From Onchidella celtica (lineage: Eukaryota; Mollusca; Gastropoda; Systellommatophora; Onchidiidae), in NCBI GenBank assembly GCA_963931925.1, contig OZ007567.1, positions 86,410,601-86,474,600 on the forward strand: a DNA stretch of 64,000 nt, written 5' to 3'. The number at the start of each line of letters is the position of its first letter. The first letter of the stretch is position 1. The notes beneath the pieces are model-generated. The model was given only the letters and a program-made list of their open reading frames with translations. It made no database searches and was not told where the DNA came from. Made by a program: the position numbers and the translations under genes. Below are positions 1 to 13,490 of the stretch, piece by piece.

Positions 1-489
1 GAGTAAGTTCTGTGGGCTGTGCTATAAACAAGCACTTTACAAGTACCTAGGGGGTCTGAAGAAACAGGACAATAAATCTATATTCCACGGGTACTTTGCC
101 CTTTCCCACTTTTATGTGATAACAAGGTTCGTTTAAAGGGAAGAGGGGTGTTTACATTTTATTCTGTTACTGAGAAAAATGTCAAGCCAGGATTTTTTTA
201 ACAGAGAGAGTGTGTCTAGCAAGTACACTTTCACTGCACCATACTCAGCAGAACTTTAAAAAAAAAAAAAAAGGTCCTACCCTTCAATTCAGATGTCTCT
301 TGAATCAAATTTGTTCATCAATATTTTACAGGGAAAAAAGAAAAAATTCTGAACAACAAAAATATTTTGCACATAATAATCGCAATACATACACTATGTA
401 TGTGCAGTTTGTTCTCTCATTTCAGATCGATTTGTTCACTTTCTATCTTAAGATGTCCTGGTTGACGCTCTCCTGAGTAACAATATAAT

Positions 490-1610
490 ACCACCCCAGG
501 GATGGATACATTTATAATGTCCCCGCAGTTTTTGTATTGGTTGTGACCCAAAAATTTCACCTTTTCCGCATTGCGGCTGCAAAATCCTGCAAAATTTGCA
601 AAAATCGCATGCATTATTAGGAAAATAATTATTTTGTTCTAACGATTGCAAATAGCCAAGTTGTTTTTATGCCGGTACAACTAAACACAGTGATTCCCTT
701 TGCTTAAGCCTAGCATTACTTTCACTGACTCACTCGTGCCGAATGCTATCGTATCCCAAGTCTAACTGAAAAATGGATGCCTTTGTGACAAGAAAACTAG
801 ACAAAATCAGTTCCCTAAGGAGACGTTTGAGACAGGAGGGAAGATGTTTTGTGCTGCCTGCACACCATTCCAGTTCTAGCAAGATGTGCTAGGAGGCATG
901 TTTCCTACCATCACCTCGGCAGATGCAGCGAGGAGCTTCTCCCTCTATAATCTGATCTTCTCCAAGAGGAGGAGTTTAGCTGAAGATACCCTTAAATGTC
1001 TGACATTTTTGTACCACAATAACTTCTTTGGTGCAGGGTTAGTGATTTTTTTTTTCTATTAGATGAATATAGAATAAATGTATGAAGGTTTTGCTGGAAG
1101 TGATTTTTGTCTTAAAATTAAATCAGTCATGGAATAAGATCAGTGTGTTATTTGATTTGAATTCATGCTGTCTGAAGTTTCATACAGTCTTAATAAACAT
1201 ACACGAGTCTAACATATGTTGAGGAAATCTTTATTTAGTAATTTATATTCCTGTTTTTAATCTGGAAAAACTATGTTTGATGAACTGTGAACTTTATTAT
1301 AATTGAAATATATGGTAACAAAACAAATGACTTCATAAATTCAGTTTGTACATTTCCACACATTATATCTTCAAAATGAATGTGTAAAAACCTAGTAGAT
1401 TTTTTAACTAATGAGCACAGAAAGTTTGAACTTTCTACGTTTAGCCGTTTTTCTATGCATAGGGAAGGACCGCTCCAAATTGTCCAAATATATATATAGA
1501 TTGAGAGGTTTTGTTAAGGTAAAACCAACGCAAAATTTTTGCAAAATTGGTCCTTTTCAAGTTGCAAATTTTGATTATTTTTTTGCAAATTTCTGCCGGG
1601 ACAGTATGAT
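490..1610 (+). mobile_element. hAT transposon remnant (internal deletion derivative)
   Basis: Two coding scraps of a hAT transposase lie close together. Near 772 is MDAFVTRKLDK, followed in another frame by GKMFCAACTPFQ, which resembles an N-terminal BED-type zinc finger. At about 905-1025 is ITSADAARSFSLYNLIFSKR and then SLAEDTLKCLTFLYHNNFF, which resembles the C-terminal hAT dimerisation block (the A-x-x-RSFS motif). The catalytic middle is absent. Both flanks are rich in GCAAAATTTGC-like motifs in opposite orientations, typical of subterminal repeats. They end in a weak inverted match (TAATGTCCCCGCAG near 515, CTGCCGGGACAGTA near 1593). I saw no convincing 8-bp target duplication, so the ends are approximate. 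Confidence 0.5.
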
Positions 1611-4600
1611 ACCATTAAATCATTGCTTGGCTATTAATTCAGCCTTATAAATCAATACTGTATATTATGCTGTAGGGCATTTCAGGGAAAGGTAATAAAT
1701 AACAAGAACAAGAACATTTCTTCATGCCTGTATGGTATTCTTCATGCCTGTTGATATTTAAGTTCTGACCTTGTCATTAATTTCCTTTTGGGATTCAAAG
1801 ATTAAATACCATAGACACACAAACAAACAAGACCACTATTATCGGCAAGAATACAAAACCCTTATGTCAGCACAAGATTTTTCTTAAACTAGGCCTGTTT
1901 TCATTAACAACACAGGTCGTATTGCATTTGTTTATGTCTTCCCAATCTTTTCTACATTTACTTTGAAGCCAAAAAAATCTACATTAATTTTCATCACAGT
2001 ACCCTTTTCATTATAAATCTGGGTTTGTGAGAAAAGAAAGGCTGAAAATAGTCTTATCTTTTGTAACCCTAGAGGAGAATAATTTATTTATATCCACCAA
2101 ATCCCATAAATACAGAGACACTAAGCTATGACTCATTCTCCCTTGAGAGGCCAGCTGGTGCTCAACAGGTAGGGAGGGGATTAGGCCAACCCTAAGGGTT
2201 AGGGCCAACCACAGCAACAATACTGCTACAGTCCGCCTGAGCCGAGAAGGCGATCGGGGATCGATACATCCCGGCCAGAAGTGAACCGGAGGTGGGGTAA
2301 AGAGAAGGTGGTAAAAAATAACAAGGTGTGCTCCCCCCCCCCCCCCTCCATGTCCATTTTCACTGGGTGAACTGATACATCCATGCCAACGAGGCAAAGA
2401 CACCACTGTTCACATGGCATGTACAAGGAATGCCCGAGCGCGCTCATTATAATCTATTTATGACCAAGATATGGTTGCTTGCGTTGTTTTTGTTTCTTCT
2501 TCTCGGGGGAAAAGAACGGAGGGGGGGTGGGGGGGGGGGGGGCTTAAACATGCCGAATGTGCTTACCATGCATCAAGAACTAACACGAGTACCGTAACAA
2601 TGGAATGCTAACATGACTCAAGACTGAAAAGACTGGCCATGTGTATCATGCCTATAGAATTTTGGGCGGGCGGCCATTTGGACAGACAGAATAATTTTCT
2701 TTCTTTTTTTCCCCCCCAAACTGGCACACACAACAGAACGTTGAAGATATCATGATTCTCGCAATAAATTAAACATGCAATTTTGAGAATCATTGTGCGC
2801 ACTTCTTTCGTACTGCAAATCATGATGACAAACTGCTCAAGTAAATTAAGCCAATGCAATATATGACATAAGATCGTTTTACCAAAGATACTTGACATTC
2901 CTGTCTTTGGGTATTATCTAATGTTTCTTCAAGTGCTGAGTAACCCACACATTATAATTAAGAGCTTATGAACATGGCCAGGAAAGGTGTTATGGGAGTT
3001 CCAAAATGATTTTGATCTATTCAGTGCCTCATCATGACCAGTACTATTAAATCATTAGTGCTGTTTTTGCACTTTAACGGCTTCACATACATACTACGGC
3101 ATTCGACTTTTTTTTTTTTTTAATACTCTTCTACCGGTAATCGACTCAACTATACGAATGCACTGAACACAACTGCGAGGTCAGTCGACGTTAGCCCACT
3201 TTCCCCTCTATTTATGGATAAGTCATGTTTGATAATTATGGTCCCGTTTTGCAGCCGCCGAGGATTTATTATCAAAGCGCATCGTTACGATGGGGTCATT
3301 CAGTGGGGTCGGAAAGACCACAAGATGAAAGAGCGGGGGAAGGGGGGGGGGAGAAAGAGAGAGGGGGGGAGGGGGGAGGGGGGGGGGGAGAGAAAGAGAG
3401 AGGGGGAGTGAGGGAGGGAGACTCTCCTCAATCTGTGTGTTACCGCCCCACCTCAAACACACCCACCACCCACCCCCTTTTTCTCCATGTAAATATCAAT
3501 ATGCACATCAATACCGGCACAATATCAATATGAGCTGCAATATTTGATGAAAACCGTAAAGCCAATCACAGGCTCCTTCGTCATATATACACAGCTGTGC
3601 TGTCTCGTCGATCACATCACAACACTGGTGTCGCGGTGGATGACGTAGCAAACTACACTCCCATTATTGTCATCGATCGCCATGTATCTCTCATAGAGCT
3701 GAACCGTTCACTCAAGCTGCAATACAACGTATGCAGGCGTGCTTCACTGCTTGCGGTGTCAATTTATTCGTACGTCAATCAGGTCAACTGCTCGGCCATC
3801 ACTGCCTTTCTCCCTGGCTGGCTTTTTGACTGCCAGCTTCTCTGCAGTGCTAATGTGTATGAACCTTGCTAAGTTTTATGGAACATACAGCCTAAAATCG
3901 GATTCTCTGAATGGTGCGACACACATCCCTGTTAATGTATAAGAAATTCACCCCATCTAAAATGACCCTATTCAAAGAGCTGTGTGCATCCCCGCCCTTT
4001 CAATATCGCTGTGTCAGTTAACCAAATCCTAAACATCCATATGACAATATTAGAACAGAAAAAAAAAATGAACAAAAATAAAAAACACGGCAACAAAATT
4101 CCCAGTTCATCGTTTCAGTGATAACACTGCAGGGCTGTTTTGCCCCTCCCCACCAAACGATGAAGAAGAAGAAATAAATAAGCTGCACTGGTAGGCGTGC
4201 CTCAAGCAGCAACATCTGGAGAAGATATGGCCACGTGCCAAGCTCAGATCACCGATACAAACAAACTTCTTTGGATACAAAAGATCAGGGGCGTATTCCG
4301 GCCCATGTGTCGGCGGCAAACGCTGGCAAGACAAAACAAACAAAAAGAAAAAGTTGCCAGCCACATTTCGTGAACAAAACAATTAATGATCTGACTTCGA
4401 TTTTCTCCAGTGTACGGCAAAGCTCAGGCTACGGCTTTTTTAGCACACCAAAAACGAGACGTATAATCCAGCGACTTAGGGTCACCTAAATCATCTGTCA
4501 ATTTCTTGAGAGTGAAAGCTGGAGTTTCAAAGTTTCGATACGTAAACCAAAGCTGACGCCAATAATCGAAGAATGTATAGAGAACCATCTCACTTTACCA

Positions 4601-4742
4601 TTCGCGCTAAAAATAAAACATGAAAAATATGGGATAATCCTGAATTTAAACAAAAAATGATTAAAAAACAAAAATTCACCGCGCCGCCAAAAAAAAAAAA
4701 TGGATAGATAAAAAAAAAAAAAAAGAGCGGGCGGGCGGGCAT
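1611..4742. other. No gene seen; presumed KHC intron with homopolymer and purine tracts
   Basis: This stretch holds C and G homopolymers (2335-2346, 2520-2541) and a GA/G purine tract (3333-3421) whose frames give spurious Pro/Ser- or Gly/Glu-rich ORFs. It also has a short duplication of CTTCATGCCTGT near 1720-1750. Open frames at 2011-2406 and 3597-3872 show no recognisable domain and no splice context. Confidence 0.6.
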
Positions 4743-4870
<128 letters not shown>

Positions 4871-7150
4871 CGGTGTGCTATTACGGCATTATTCCTTTTT
4901 TTCCCCTCTAGGCATTCATCCCCTGCGGTAACTTAATAACTGCAAAACAGCTTATGTAAGGAATGTCCCCTGTTCGCCCCTTTCCCACCCGGCTATCCCT
5001 AAATAGAAGGTAAATTTGAAAACATTCAGCCAATAGAGTAGGACGTCTGGCTGCAGAATAAACAGCTAGAAAAAAAAAATCTCTTGCATAATGCTTCAAC
5101 ACTAGGCTATGCGGGAATTCTTGCTGTAACAGCTTCAATGAGTTACACTTTACTTTTCGACAGAGTTAAGGAAAAGAATCTACCAATTCATAATTACCAT
5201 ACGCCCTTTTTCTTTTCTTTCATCGCGGAATAATCTTTCATTCATGGGCGCCTCTTTACCCATGCCATGGTATGTGGGTGTTAGGGGACGAAGGTTGAGA
5301 ACGCAAAACACCTAACAGGTGCATAACTGTCAGAGACAAATATGACAGAGATCGCATTACACCTTTACTGAACGGATAGGGTGCAATGCCCTCGAAAAAC
5401 AGCCAACCTAGCAGGCCCCCACAGACGCAAAATATAAACAGGTAGTGTTAATACCAAATAAGGTCACGCTTACGCGTATATTTACATACTTGAAGACGAT
5501 CGCTTCGCTGCACATTTTCAAATATTCAGATACACCACCCCCGCGCGCGGCATGATAGAAATGAACATATCATACATTCTAATTTTATTTTTTTTTATGA
5601 AGCCTGTATATGAAATAGGCCAACCGAAACATCTCATAGAGCTGCTTGATAAAGGATGGGCTTCCAGTTTGCGTAATGCAGCCTTTTCAGCTATGCTTGA
5701 GGTAACAGCGCAAGTAATGATAAGCGTGCCGTCCTATTGTTGGAACGATGTGTGATGTGAAACAGAAGACAGCCCTGTCCGGCCAGTTTTTGGCCAATTA
5801 CCTACTGTCATGCCCATGGTCGGGAAATCAATTACTTTTGCTCTAAATACTTGACACTACATATCGGACAAAAATAAAAAGCTGAAAGTCAGCGCAGTCA
5901 TGGTTAAATACTTCTAAAGAAAAAAAAAAAAAAAACTAGCACAACCTTTTTATCGCCTACAATCCCATACTTGGAAAGAAGGCCTACAATAAAAACAAAT
6001 TCATTTCGCGTGAGATGGGGTGGGGAGGGGGGGGGGGGTGTTAAGAAAAAGCGGACGATAAATTAATGTACCATACGATTTATCATGTTTCCACCTATCA
6101 GTGATCTCCTTGTTTTTTTTGTTGTTTTTTTTTATAGTTTAGAAAAACAAATTGGCAAACATGCAGCGGAACAGTCCAGTAGGGCTAAGGAAAGGTCAAA
6201 CAGGGCTACGGGGCCGTGAAATTTATAGCTTGTCAGTCCCCGCGGCCATTTTGGTAGGTCTCACACACTGGTTGGTTACGATGAAAGGAATGTGGTGGTT
6301 TCACGCTCGCATAGCCACGTGAACTAAACCTTTCTCATACGGTCGATGAAGTGGATCGAAATCGAGGGGGAAGATGTGGGGCTAATGGAGCTGGTATGTC
6401 TCCTCGGGATAACATGGAATGATAGAATAGTATGGAGAAGACCCCAAAACGGGGGAAACAGAACAAAAAGCCTGGGCTATCTTTCATTAATAAAACACCA
6501 ACTGCTTTTTTTTGAGTGTGTCGTGTCTTGTCTGGCTTGCTTGATGCATGTGTCCTTAAACGATATGCCACAATTTCGCAGATAAATATTTAGCCTATAA
6601 ATTTTGATGGCCATGACACTGACCATCATGTTTTGCTGATAAAAAAATCTCTTCACAGTTTTACAGGCTGGTTTGAGGTCTTTATTTTAGAAGGATCACT
6701 GCTATTGGCCTATCTCGCAGAAGCTTTGTAGGCTGTCTGGTTCACATAATGATGTATGTCCATAGCAATTAAAAACCAGTCTTTGTTATAGTGCGCCCAG
6801 GACCCAGACTGGCATGAGGACTTGCTCAGGCTGGCAACCTGCCACTACTTCTAGCTCTTAAACATTTAGCACTGGAGTCACTCATGGACTTTACTGGGTG
6901 TGAATATGTAAATCCAACAACCACTGATCATGGTGTGACTGTCAAAGACAATATCATTTCATTATGCTTCATTCAGTTCACTGACAATTTCACAACGGAA
7001 GCTGTGACAGTCTAAACCAAGGGAACTGTTCATGTCAAAAGAACCATTAGCTCTTAAAAGTCTTCAGAGTCATTGCCATTCTGTCTGAGACAGCCACCCA
7101 CCAGCCCCAAACAAGCAAAACACAAAAATAGTAACAATAACTATTCTTAC
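4871..7150. other. No gene seen; presumed KHC intron
   Basis: AT-rich sequence with homopolymers (5919-5935, 6022-6040). The frames at 5552-5755 and 6346-6585 lack domains and splice sites. I recognise no element here. Confidence 0.5.
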
Positions 7151-7155
7151 ACAAT

Positions 7156-8341
7156 TGTCACAAATCCCAGACTGGGAAATGTAATAGTTTATGACAGGAC
7201 GACAATCACGAACAAACAAGTTTAACACTTAACAAAACAACCCATCAGACTCACACATTTATTAAACATAATTATACATATAATAGCGCAATTACATATA
7301 TTATATTATTGAAATGACTGCCGTACAACGGCCTTATTCTCACACACACGCTGCCTCGGATCCACAATCCGGTAGTTACTCCTAAAGGCACTTCGGCCTC
7401 AGCCTCTCCCCTCAGGGCCTTAATAGTACATTAATGATTCACTGGCACCGCAGTCTCTCAATATCACCTTCCTATTGTCATACACCTTAGCACTCCCCTC
7501 GCACCTCCGCAGGGCAATAACACATTATTATTTCCATAGCCATCAACATGGCAACAACATAATATCAGTTCACTAGCCTATCAACATGGCAACAACATAG
7601 TATCTCATTCACTCTCATATCTACGTCCCTGCCCGTGGCCTGACTGCCACGACTTTATGTGCCTCTACTGTCCTGCACTGACAGCCTCACTTCTGGCCTA
7701 TGTGTGGCCTCCGGCCCTATGCTGGCCTATCCCCTGTGCTCATCGAGGTGGCTCTGCGGCCCGTCCTCGACACCTACAAGAATAACATTACATTGGTATA
7801 ATACCCTACCATTTCTATTCACTCCACCTCTCCTTACAATCCATGAAGCGTACACACACTAGTTCACCTTTCACTCACCACACATCTTACGGTAACACAC
7901 CTCCATCGGAGTACACACTACTCACTCGCGCTACAAATCCATGAACTCACTTTCATCTATCGCTCATGGCGCACATTGCTATATTCAATATCAAGGACTT
8001 CCACATTCCTCACATATACTTATTCACATCATGGTAATAGACGAATATAATATAATACATCAATCATAATAATCAATCAACATTCTACATACCAGTCATA
8101 ACTGGAAAGACTCTCACTAGTCTTCTCGACTGCCTCCTTTTATCTCTGCCCGATGGGCTATTATTCACAGATCCGCTCCCTAGGACCTTCTAACTTGCAG
8201 TGATAGTTATACAGCGCTTTCGCCTCCTTCAGACCCCCCACTCATGACATGCACGACTTTTCTTCCCTGTCTCCGTGCGTTAATTTTACTCTCCTCCTTT
8301 CCCCCCGTAATTATTAACTATCGCTCACTCCACTCGTGACA
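7156..8341 (-). mobile_element. Solo LTR, Ty3/gypsy-like, with 5-bp target duplication
   Basis: A 1,186-bp block begins TGTCACAAATC and ends CACTCGTGACA. The six-base inverted ends TGTCAC/GTGACA are flanked on both sides by ACAAT (7151-7155 and 8342-8346). This is the signature of one LTR left by recombination between two. No internal retroviral-type coding sequence is present. AATAAA on the minus strand at 7258-7263, near one end, suggests the LTR reads on the minus strand. It contains a short tandem duplication around CATCAACATGGCAACAACAT (about 7541-7600). Assignment to Ty3/gypsy rests on end sequence and duplication length only. The exact duplication suggests moderate age. Confidence 0.75.
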
Positions 8342-8346
8342 ACAAT

Positions 8347-10782
8347 CATCCTGATATTTCTACCATTTACTGACATCCTATAAACATTACAATTGTTTTC
8401 TTTTTTCCCTTTTCCATACTCCATAGGCCTCCTAAGAAAATTTCCAAGAAATGTCTGCAGATAAACTTTACAACAAAATAGTCTCTGCCCTGCAAAGTTA
8501 ATTCTATATCAAGCCCACCTAGATCGGGGTACTATTAGTTGTTGGAAAAGTGAAGACAAGCTTGTACAATGCATGCATTATATGAATGCCTACATGCATC
8601 AATTTCTGTAATTAATGGTCTACATTTTTAGCAGAACCTCTGCACCCAAGGCCACAAGCTCCCTGGAATGTCCCTTGCGTAAACTGTATGGTCAATAGTT
8701 GAGGAATGAAACTGAGTGAAAAATATAACCCAAATGAACAAAACAAAACTCGCACTTGTTATTTTATTGTTAATTCATTATACATTATAAAGACATGGAC
8801 TCCTCTGTCGGGGTAATCTTTATCTTTAAATGTATGTGGCTAATACCAATACATAGGAATATTATATGACTCTCCAACCTGAAGTGACTAATCAGCAACT
8901 AAATTTCATCCTCAGTAAGAAATCTTCCACACTGATAACATTTTAAAAATGTCTACCTTGAGCATTTGTAACAACAGATCTCATTCTAGTGATGTGCCAT
9001 GAAGGACTGAGAATGATTTACAAATTGAGAAGAGTCAAAAAGGCTGTGATTTCCTTGAGTAAATGTAGTAATTTCTAAATCTTCACAAGCTGAGAAAATG
9101 TTGGACTTGAACGGCCTAAGCCTTATGTTTTCAGAATCGTTTATGGTACTTCAGGAAATACTTCTTTTGAATCTCATTCAATCAACAATCTTTAAAAATA
9201 TTAAGAAATAACCATACTTGGTGTATCATTCTGAAACTGCAATACTTAAATACTAGAAGTGGGGTAGAAGTATGATATAAAATTCACTGTGAAATGGTGT
9301 TTTTTGTCCCTATGCAACAGAAATTGCAGCTTTATCTTACTATAATTGAGCTAGAGGGTGAACCTGTACGCGGCTAAAACTTCGCGTCAGCGCCACAAAC
9401 AATTATGAAACTTGGTGTACTGCTTCAATTTTTGATGAAGAGTGACGTGGATACATTCATTTTGAACAAAAATCAGTCTTTACTATTATTTATATTAAAC
9501 ATTTTTGAGGCGCAAAAACCGAGACGCATTTTCATCTGATAGAACTGAAAAGTGTGACCGGAAATTGCGCTCTAGGTCACTATTTACTCATCGCCGGCTG
9601 AAAGTCAACATATCACATCTGGGTATTCTGCAAGAATTGTGGTGTAACAAAACGATCTATTAGTCTTTGCATCAAACCTAAGTGCCGTTATGAATGCGAC
9701 CTAGATCTAGATACCGGTATACAGCTGGGTGTGATACAAGGAAACTTTGCAAGATTTATCTTGCCGGGGTTGGCTAGTAATACCACATAAACCTATACTA
9801 ATCGCCTATATAAAAGCGAAGAATCGCACATTATCTGACCCGACTGGAATTATCCAAGGAATAAGCATTACCAATAGGCTGTTATATAATTCCCCATTTT
9901 GAAATTTTAAAAATTCAAATATAGTGAATAAATTAAACACTTTTATAACTGTTTCTGTTGAAATTCCACATCTACTGATGGCCAAGAAGGGAATCTGTAC
10001 CAGTAACACATTTTTTTTGTTTTCAACCAGCTGTATGTGACCAACAAATCATGTCGCTTAAATCAGTGAGTGGTAACTGTTGAATCACATATCCGCGGCA
10101 GAGGTCAAGAAATACATGTTTCTGTCGGCAGCTTTATCTGATCTGCTCTCTTCCACACACACCCAAAAGAAGACTCCCATCATCAGATACCAAAAAAAAA
10201 AATATGTAAAAATCTAGGCCATAAAGCCTTGCATAATTTAGGATATCGACACCAATTTTCAATTTAGTTTCCTAGAGAAAAGTTGCATGAAACAGCCACC
10301 ACTCTTTGTCAATTGTAAAAGATGGCATTTTCATTGTAAGCATAGTAGACACAGAGAGATGTGTCACTGCACAACACCTTGCAAGTCTTCTCAAAGCTTC
10401 TCAAATTATTCCACATTGCTAAGTTAGCTTTGTTACCACAGTAATTTGTTTTTTTATCCAAGACGTTCAAAAGCATACACACTTGTCCATAAAATCGATT
10501 TGACTCCCAAAAATTTCTTAGAAAAAAGCATGATATATCATATAAGACTCAACAACATTATTATTGGAATTAGAACACCACAAGATTACCGAGAGTGAGA
10601 GATTTGGTGGCTTCAACTTTGCATACACCCCCACATAAAACCTCCTACAAATTTCATCATTTTTAAACCTATAAAAATGAGGAATATTTAACTTGCCATT
10701 TTTTATTGAGAAGCAGTGCCACCAATACAACGAATTTTTAAAAAATAAACACATTAATTGATACATATTATAAAGTACTCAC
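8347..10782. other. No gene seen; presumed KHC intron
   Basis: I looked here for the next kinesin motor exon (P-loop) on the minus strand and found none. The sequence is AT-rich with no recognised repeat family. Confidence 0.5.
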
Positions 10783-12220
10783 CCGCAACAATAGGTTTAG
10801 CTGTGATATTGTACACATATTCCTGGGTCACATTTGGTTTGAGCACTTTATCATACATAAACAGCTTGCCCTGAGGATAAAATACCAGCACACATATTAA
10901 CTCACTCTAAGCATAACACTTTACAAATTTTTACTGATATCTGTTTGCAACTCTCCACATGTAATGAGAAGTAACAACAAATTTTATGATAATTTGACTT
11001 GAACACTTACTTGACGCCCCACAATACTACAACTTCAAATATATATACAGTGGAACTTGGTTATAACGAGATGTAATGTTTGGCCAAAAAGTCTTGTTAT
11101 ACAGAAGGGCTCGCTATTCCAATGAAAAGGGCAAATAACAATGCAACGGATATGCTAAACCCCCTCTTTTATTTTTTTATTTTTGCATTGTCACCTCCTT
11201 GATAACATGTCATAAATACTTCAATGTAATATAAAATTTTTGGCAGATCTTGGCCTTCATTTCGATACTGATTCCTTTTCTTTTGCTAATGGTAGCCTTG
11301 TTGCGATCAAATTACATGACTAGATCAGAGTTGGCTGCAAAATTTCTTTTTATTATACTGACGCACAAGCAGACTGGTAATGGGCATCTCAAGGAATCTT
11401 ATCCAGTTACCCTTAAAAACACCATAAAAATGAGGATATTTATGAGAAACATACTAATCTACAAGCATGCTTTAATTGTTCAAAAAAATCTAAGTACAAG
11501 GCTTGTCAGACCAAATTTTCTAAAAAAAATTAAAAAATAGGACAAATTTTTAGATATAGTGCACATACTGTCTGGTTTTCATTTAATTTGTTAGCAACGA
11601 ATTCAGGTACTTACTGACCAAGATTAATATCATAAAGTAATGATGCAATTATAACCACACTGAAAGGCAGACAGCCTACAACTTTTCAACAAAAAAGAAA
11701 TCCTGGCAGACACAGTGTCTTCAATTCATTTTGGTAAGCCAAGGTTTTCAAAATAAAATACATTAATACTTGGACAGCAAGCAATCAAAATGTGAGCTCT
11801 GCTTCATTAGCAATGATGTTTATGTTTATTTTTGTGATCCAGGCCTTTTCCAGCCTCAGTTACAATTATGTCAGGTACCTTCAGTATGATCACTCTGAAA
11901 TACTTTTGATGAATACCTCAGGTTTGTTTTTCTTACCAAAAGAACCAATTTCTGCCTCTAATTTTTTTGTCAAGATCAGCTGCTCAAAAAACGAGCCTTC
12001 TGCAAGCCTAACCTTACAACAAAAATGATTTATCTCACTGGAATTTTGCATACATTTAAGTTAATCTAAATGCATCGAACAAAGAGCTTACCCCAATATT
12101 TACAGACTCCTCTGTTGGAAACTTCAGAACAAACTTGCTGCCAGCCCTCTCTTCTGAATCATTTAATGGACGAATTCTGCATATAACTTTAATGTTGCAC
12201 TCATTGGCGGGGTCAGCCAT
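10783..12220 (-). CDS. KIF5: Kinesin-1 heavy chain (KIF5/KHC), N-terminal two coding exons; gene continues beyond left edge
   Basis: Plus-end-directed microtubule motor; in animals the heavy chain pairs with kinesin light chains and carries vesicles and organelles. The first coding exon runs 12220 to 12092 (43 codons). It begins [20 protein letters not shown], followed by [20 protein letters not shown], which is the first beta strand of the kinesin motor head. After a GTAAGC donor the next exon, 10870 to 10783, encodes [20 protein letters not shown] and then NITAKPIVA. It ends one base into the following codon at a GTGAGT donor. Both exons match conventional kinesin (squid and fly KHC from memory) in order and phase. 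The P-loop exon (GYNGTIFAYGQTSSGKT type) should come next but I could not find it in 1-10782, so the rest of the about 960-residue protein probably lies off the window. The ATG-bearing exon extends 5' as UTR to an acceptor at 12321-12322 (TTTGTCTAG). Confidence 0.93.
11046..11210. mobile_element. Possible pogo/Tigger-like transposon end
   Basis: TA followed by CAGTGGAACTTGGTTATAAC resembles the terminal repeat of pogo/Tigger-type Tc1-mariner elements (CAGTNGAACCTCGTTATAAC) with a TA target. I found no matching opposite end, so this is at best a one-ended fragment in the KHC intron between its first two coding exons. Confidence 0.35.
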
Positions 12221-13360
12221 CCTGAGATTTTTTGGTGTTTCACTCTACAGTTCTGTTGCAATCTGTCAGCTACCAATCTCGATGTCAATCTTTTCAAATT
12301 TGGCCTGTGAGTCCCTTGGGCTAGACAAAAGAAAGAAAGCAAAACAATAACAAGACTAAATCTCTCACATCAGTTTGCTGTGACCATTGGTATTAAGTTT
12401 TCCAGGAATCAATACTGATACTGAGAGATCCAGAGCTGTCAGAATTTTCAAAATTACCAATGTGGTCAATGAAGACAGCATTAATGAGTGGCATTTTCTA
12501 CTGCATGTAGGCTACCAGCAATATGGCAGTAGATTTCGACAAACCAAAAACTGTCAGTGAGGTCATGTCTGTGCGATCAAATATATTTTATACTAAACAC
12601 AAAATAAAAGATGGCTTTTCACAACAGTCCAAAATGACAAATGTGGCACGATTTCTCACTAAATTATATTAAATGCACTTTGGCTGAAGCTGAAACAGTA
12701 AATGCTGACACTAGGAATACTGCCAATGAAGAGAACATCAACATTACTGTCAAGTAGGCCTACTGAAGTAGGTCTGAAAATGGCAAGTTAATTTAATTCC
12801 AGGCTTTCGTAGGCCTATCTGTGACCTAAGTAAAATTACTAAGACATTGATATTATTGATAAGGTAACACTGTTCACTGCTGATTTGAACAGCATGCCTT
12901 GTACCCCTTTTTCAAATTCAAATTGATATAGACCTAGAATAGAATAGATCTAGACTAGAATCTAGTCTGGTATGTAGGCCTACAAACTACAAATAATGTA
13001 CATAGGCCTACTAACATAGCTGAGATGGTCCAGTTCAACTTGAATCTATGGATGCCTTGTCTTAATGGAGCACATTTTGTGTCAGATAAACCACTGGATT
13101 TATCAGGTATTTAGTGGTGACTCAAAATGTAGCTGGTTGTCGATCAAGATTCACATCTAATGTTTGTTGCTAACACAATCAAAATCAAATGGATTTTCTC
13201 AGCCTACTGCAGTACTGGCGGTGTGAGTCTTCCGCCTTTATCCATCTTTCGTCTCGACGTGATTTAGATTTATGAGTGATTTACGTTCAAATATATCACA
13301 TAAAAGTTACAGTATTTCGATATCTAGGTTGATCAGAGTAAAGATGAACAACTCAATTAC

Positions 13361-13490
13361 CTCCAGGAGGGAAAAATAATGAGATGTAGCAGACCAGACA
13401 CTCATTGATTTCCGAAGGCAGCCATTGCTCCTGTTGACTTATGGGTAGAATGACGTCATCTCATTAACTCGGTAAGGGAAACTTCCCATG
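13361..13490 (-). promoter_or_regulatory. Likely KHC promoter and untranslated first exon with consensus CRE
   Basis: On the minus strand a good donor (CCTGGAG|GTAATT, exon end at 13361) lies about 1.0 kb upstream of the acceptor of the KHC ATG exon (12320). This suggests an untranslated first exon. Just upstream is a perfect palindromic cAMP-response element, TGACGTCA (13451-13458), and beyond it GGGAAACTTCCC (13476-13487), which resembles a Rel-type half-site pair. No TATA box is evident. The splice and CRE motifs are seen directly; the exon and promoter assignment is inference, and the transcription start is unknown. Confidence 0.5.

Noticed and set aside
3214-3533. Gly/Glu- or Pro/Ser-rich ORFs on both strands
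   Set aside because: Products of the GA-rich purine tract; no splice or domain support.
5225-5275. Possible kinesin P-loop exon (THTM-like codons)
   Set aside because: The minus strand reads THIPW, not GKTHTM, with no flanking kinesin sequence.
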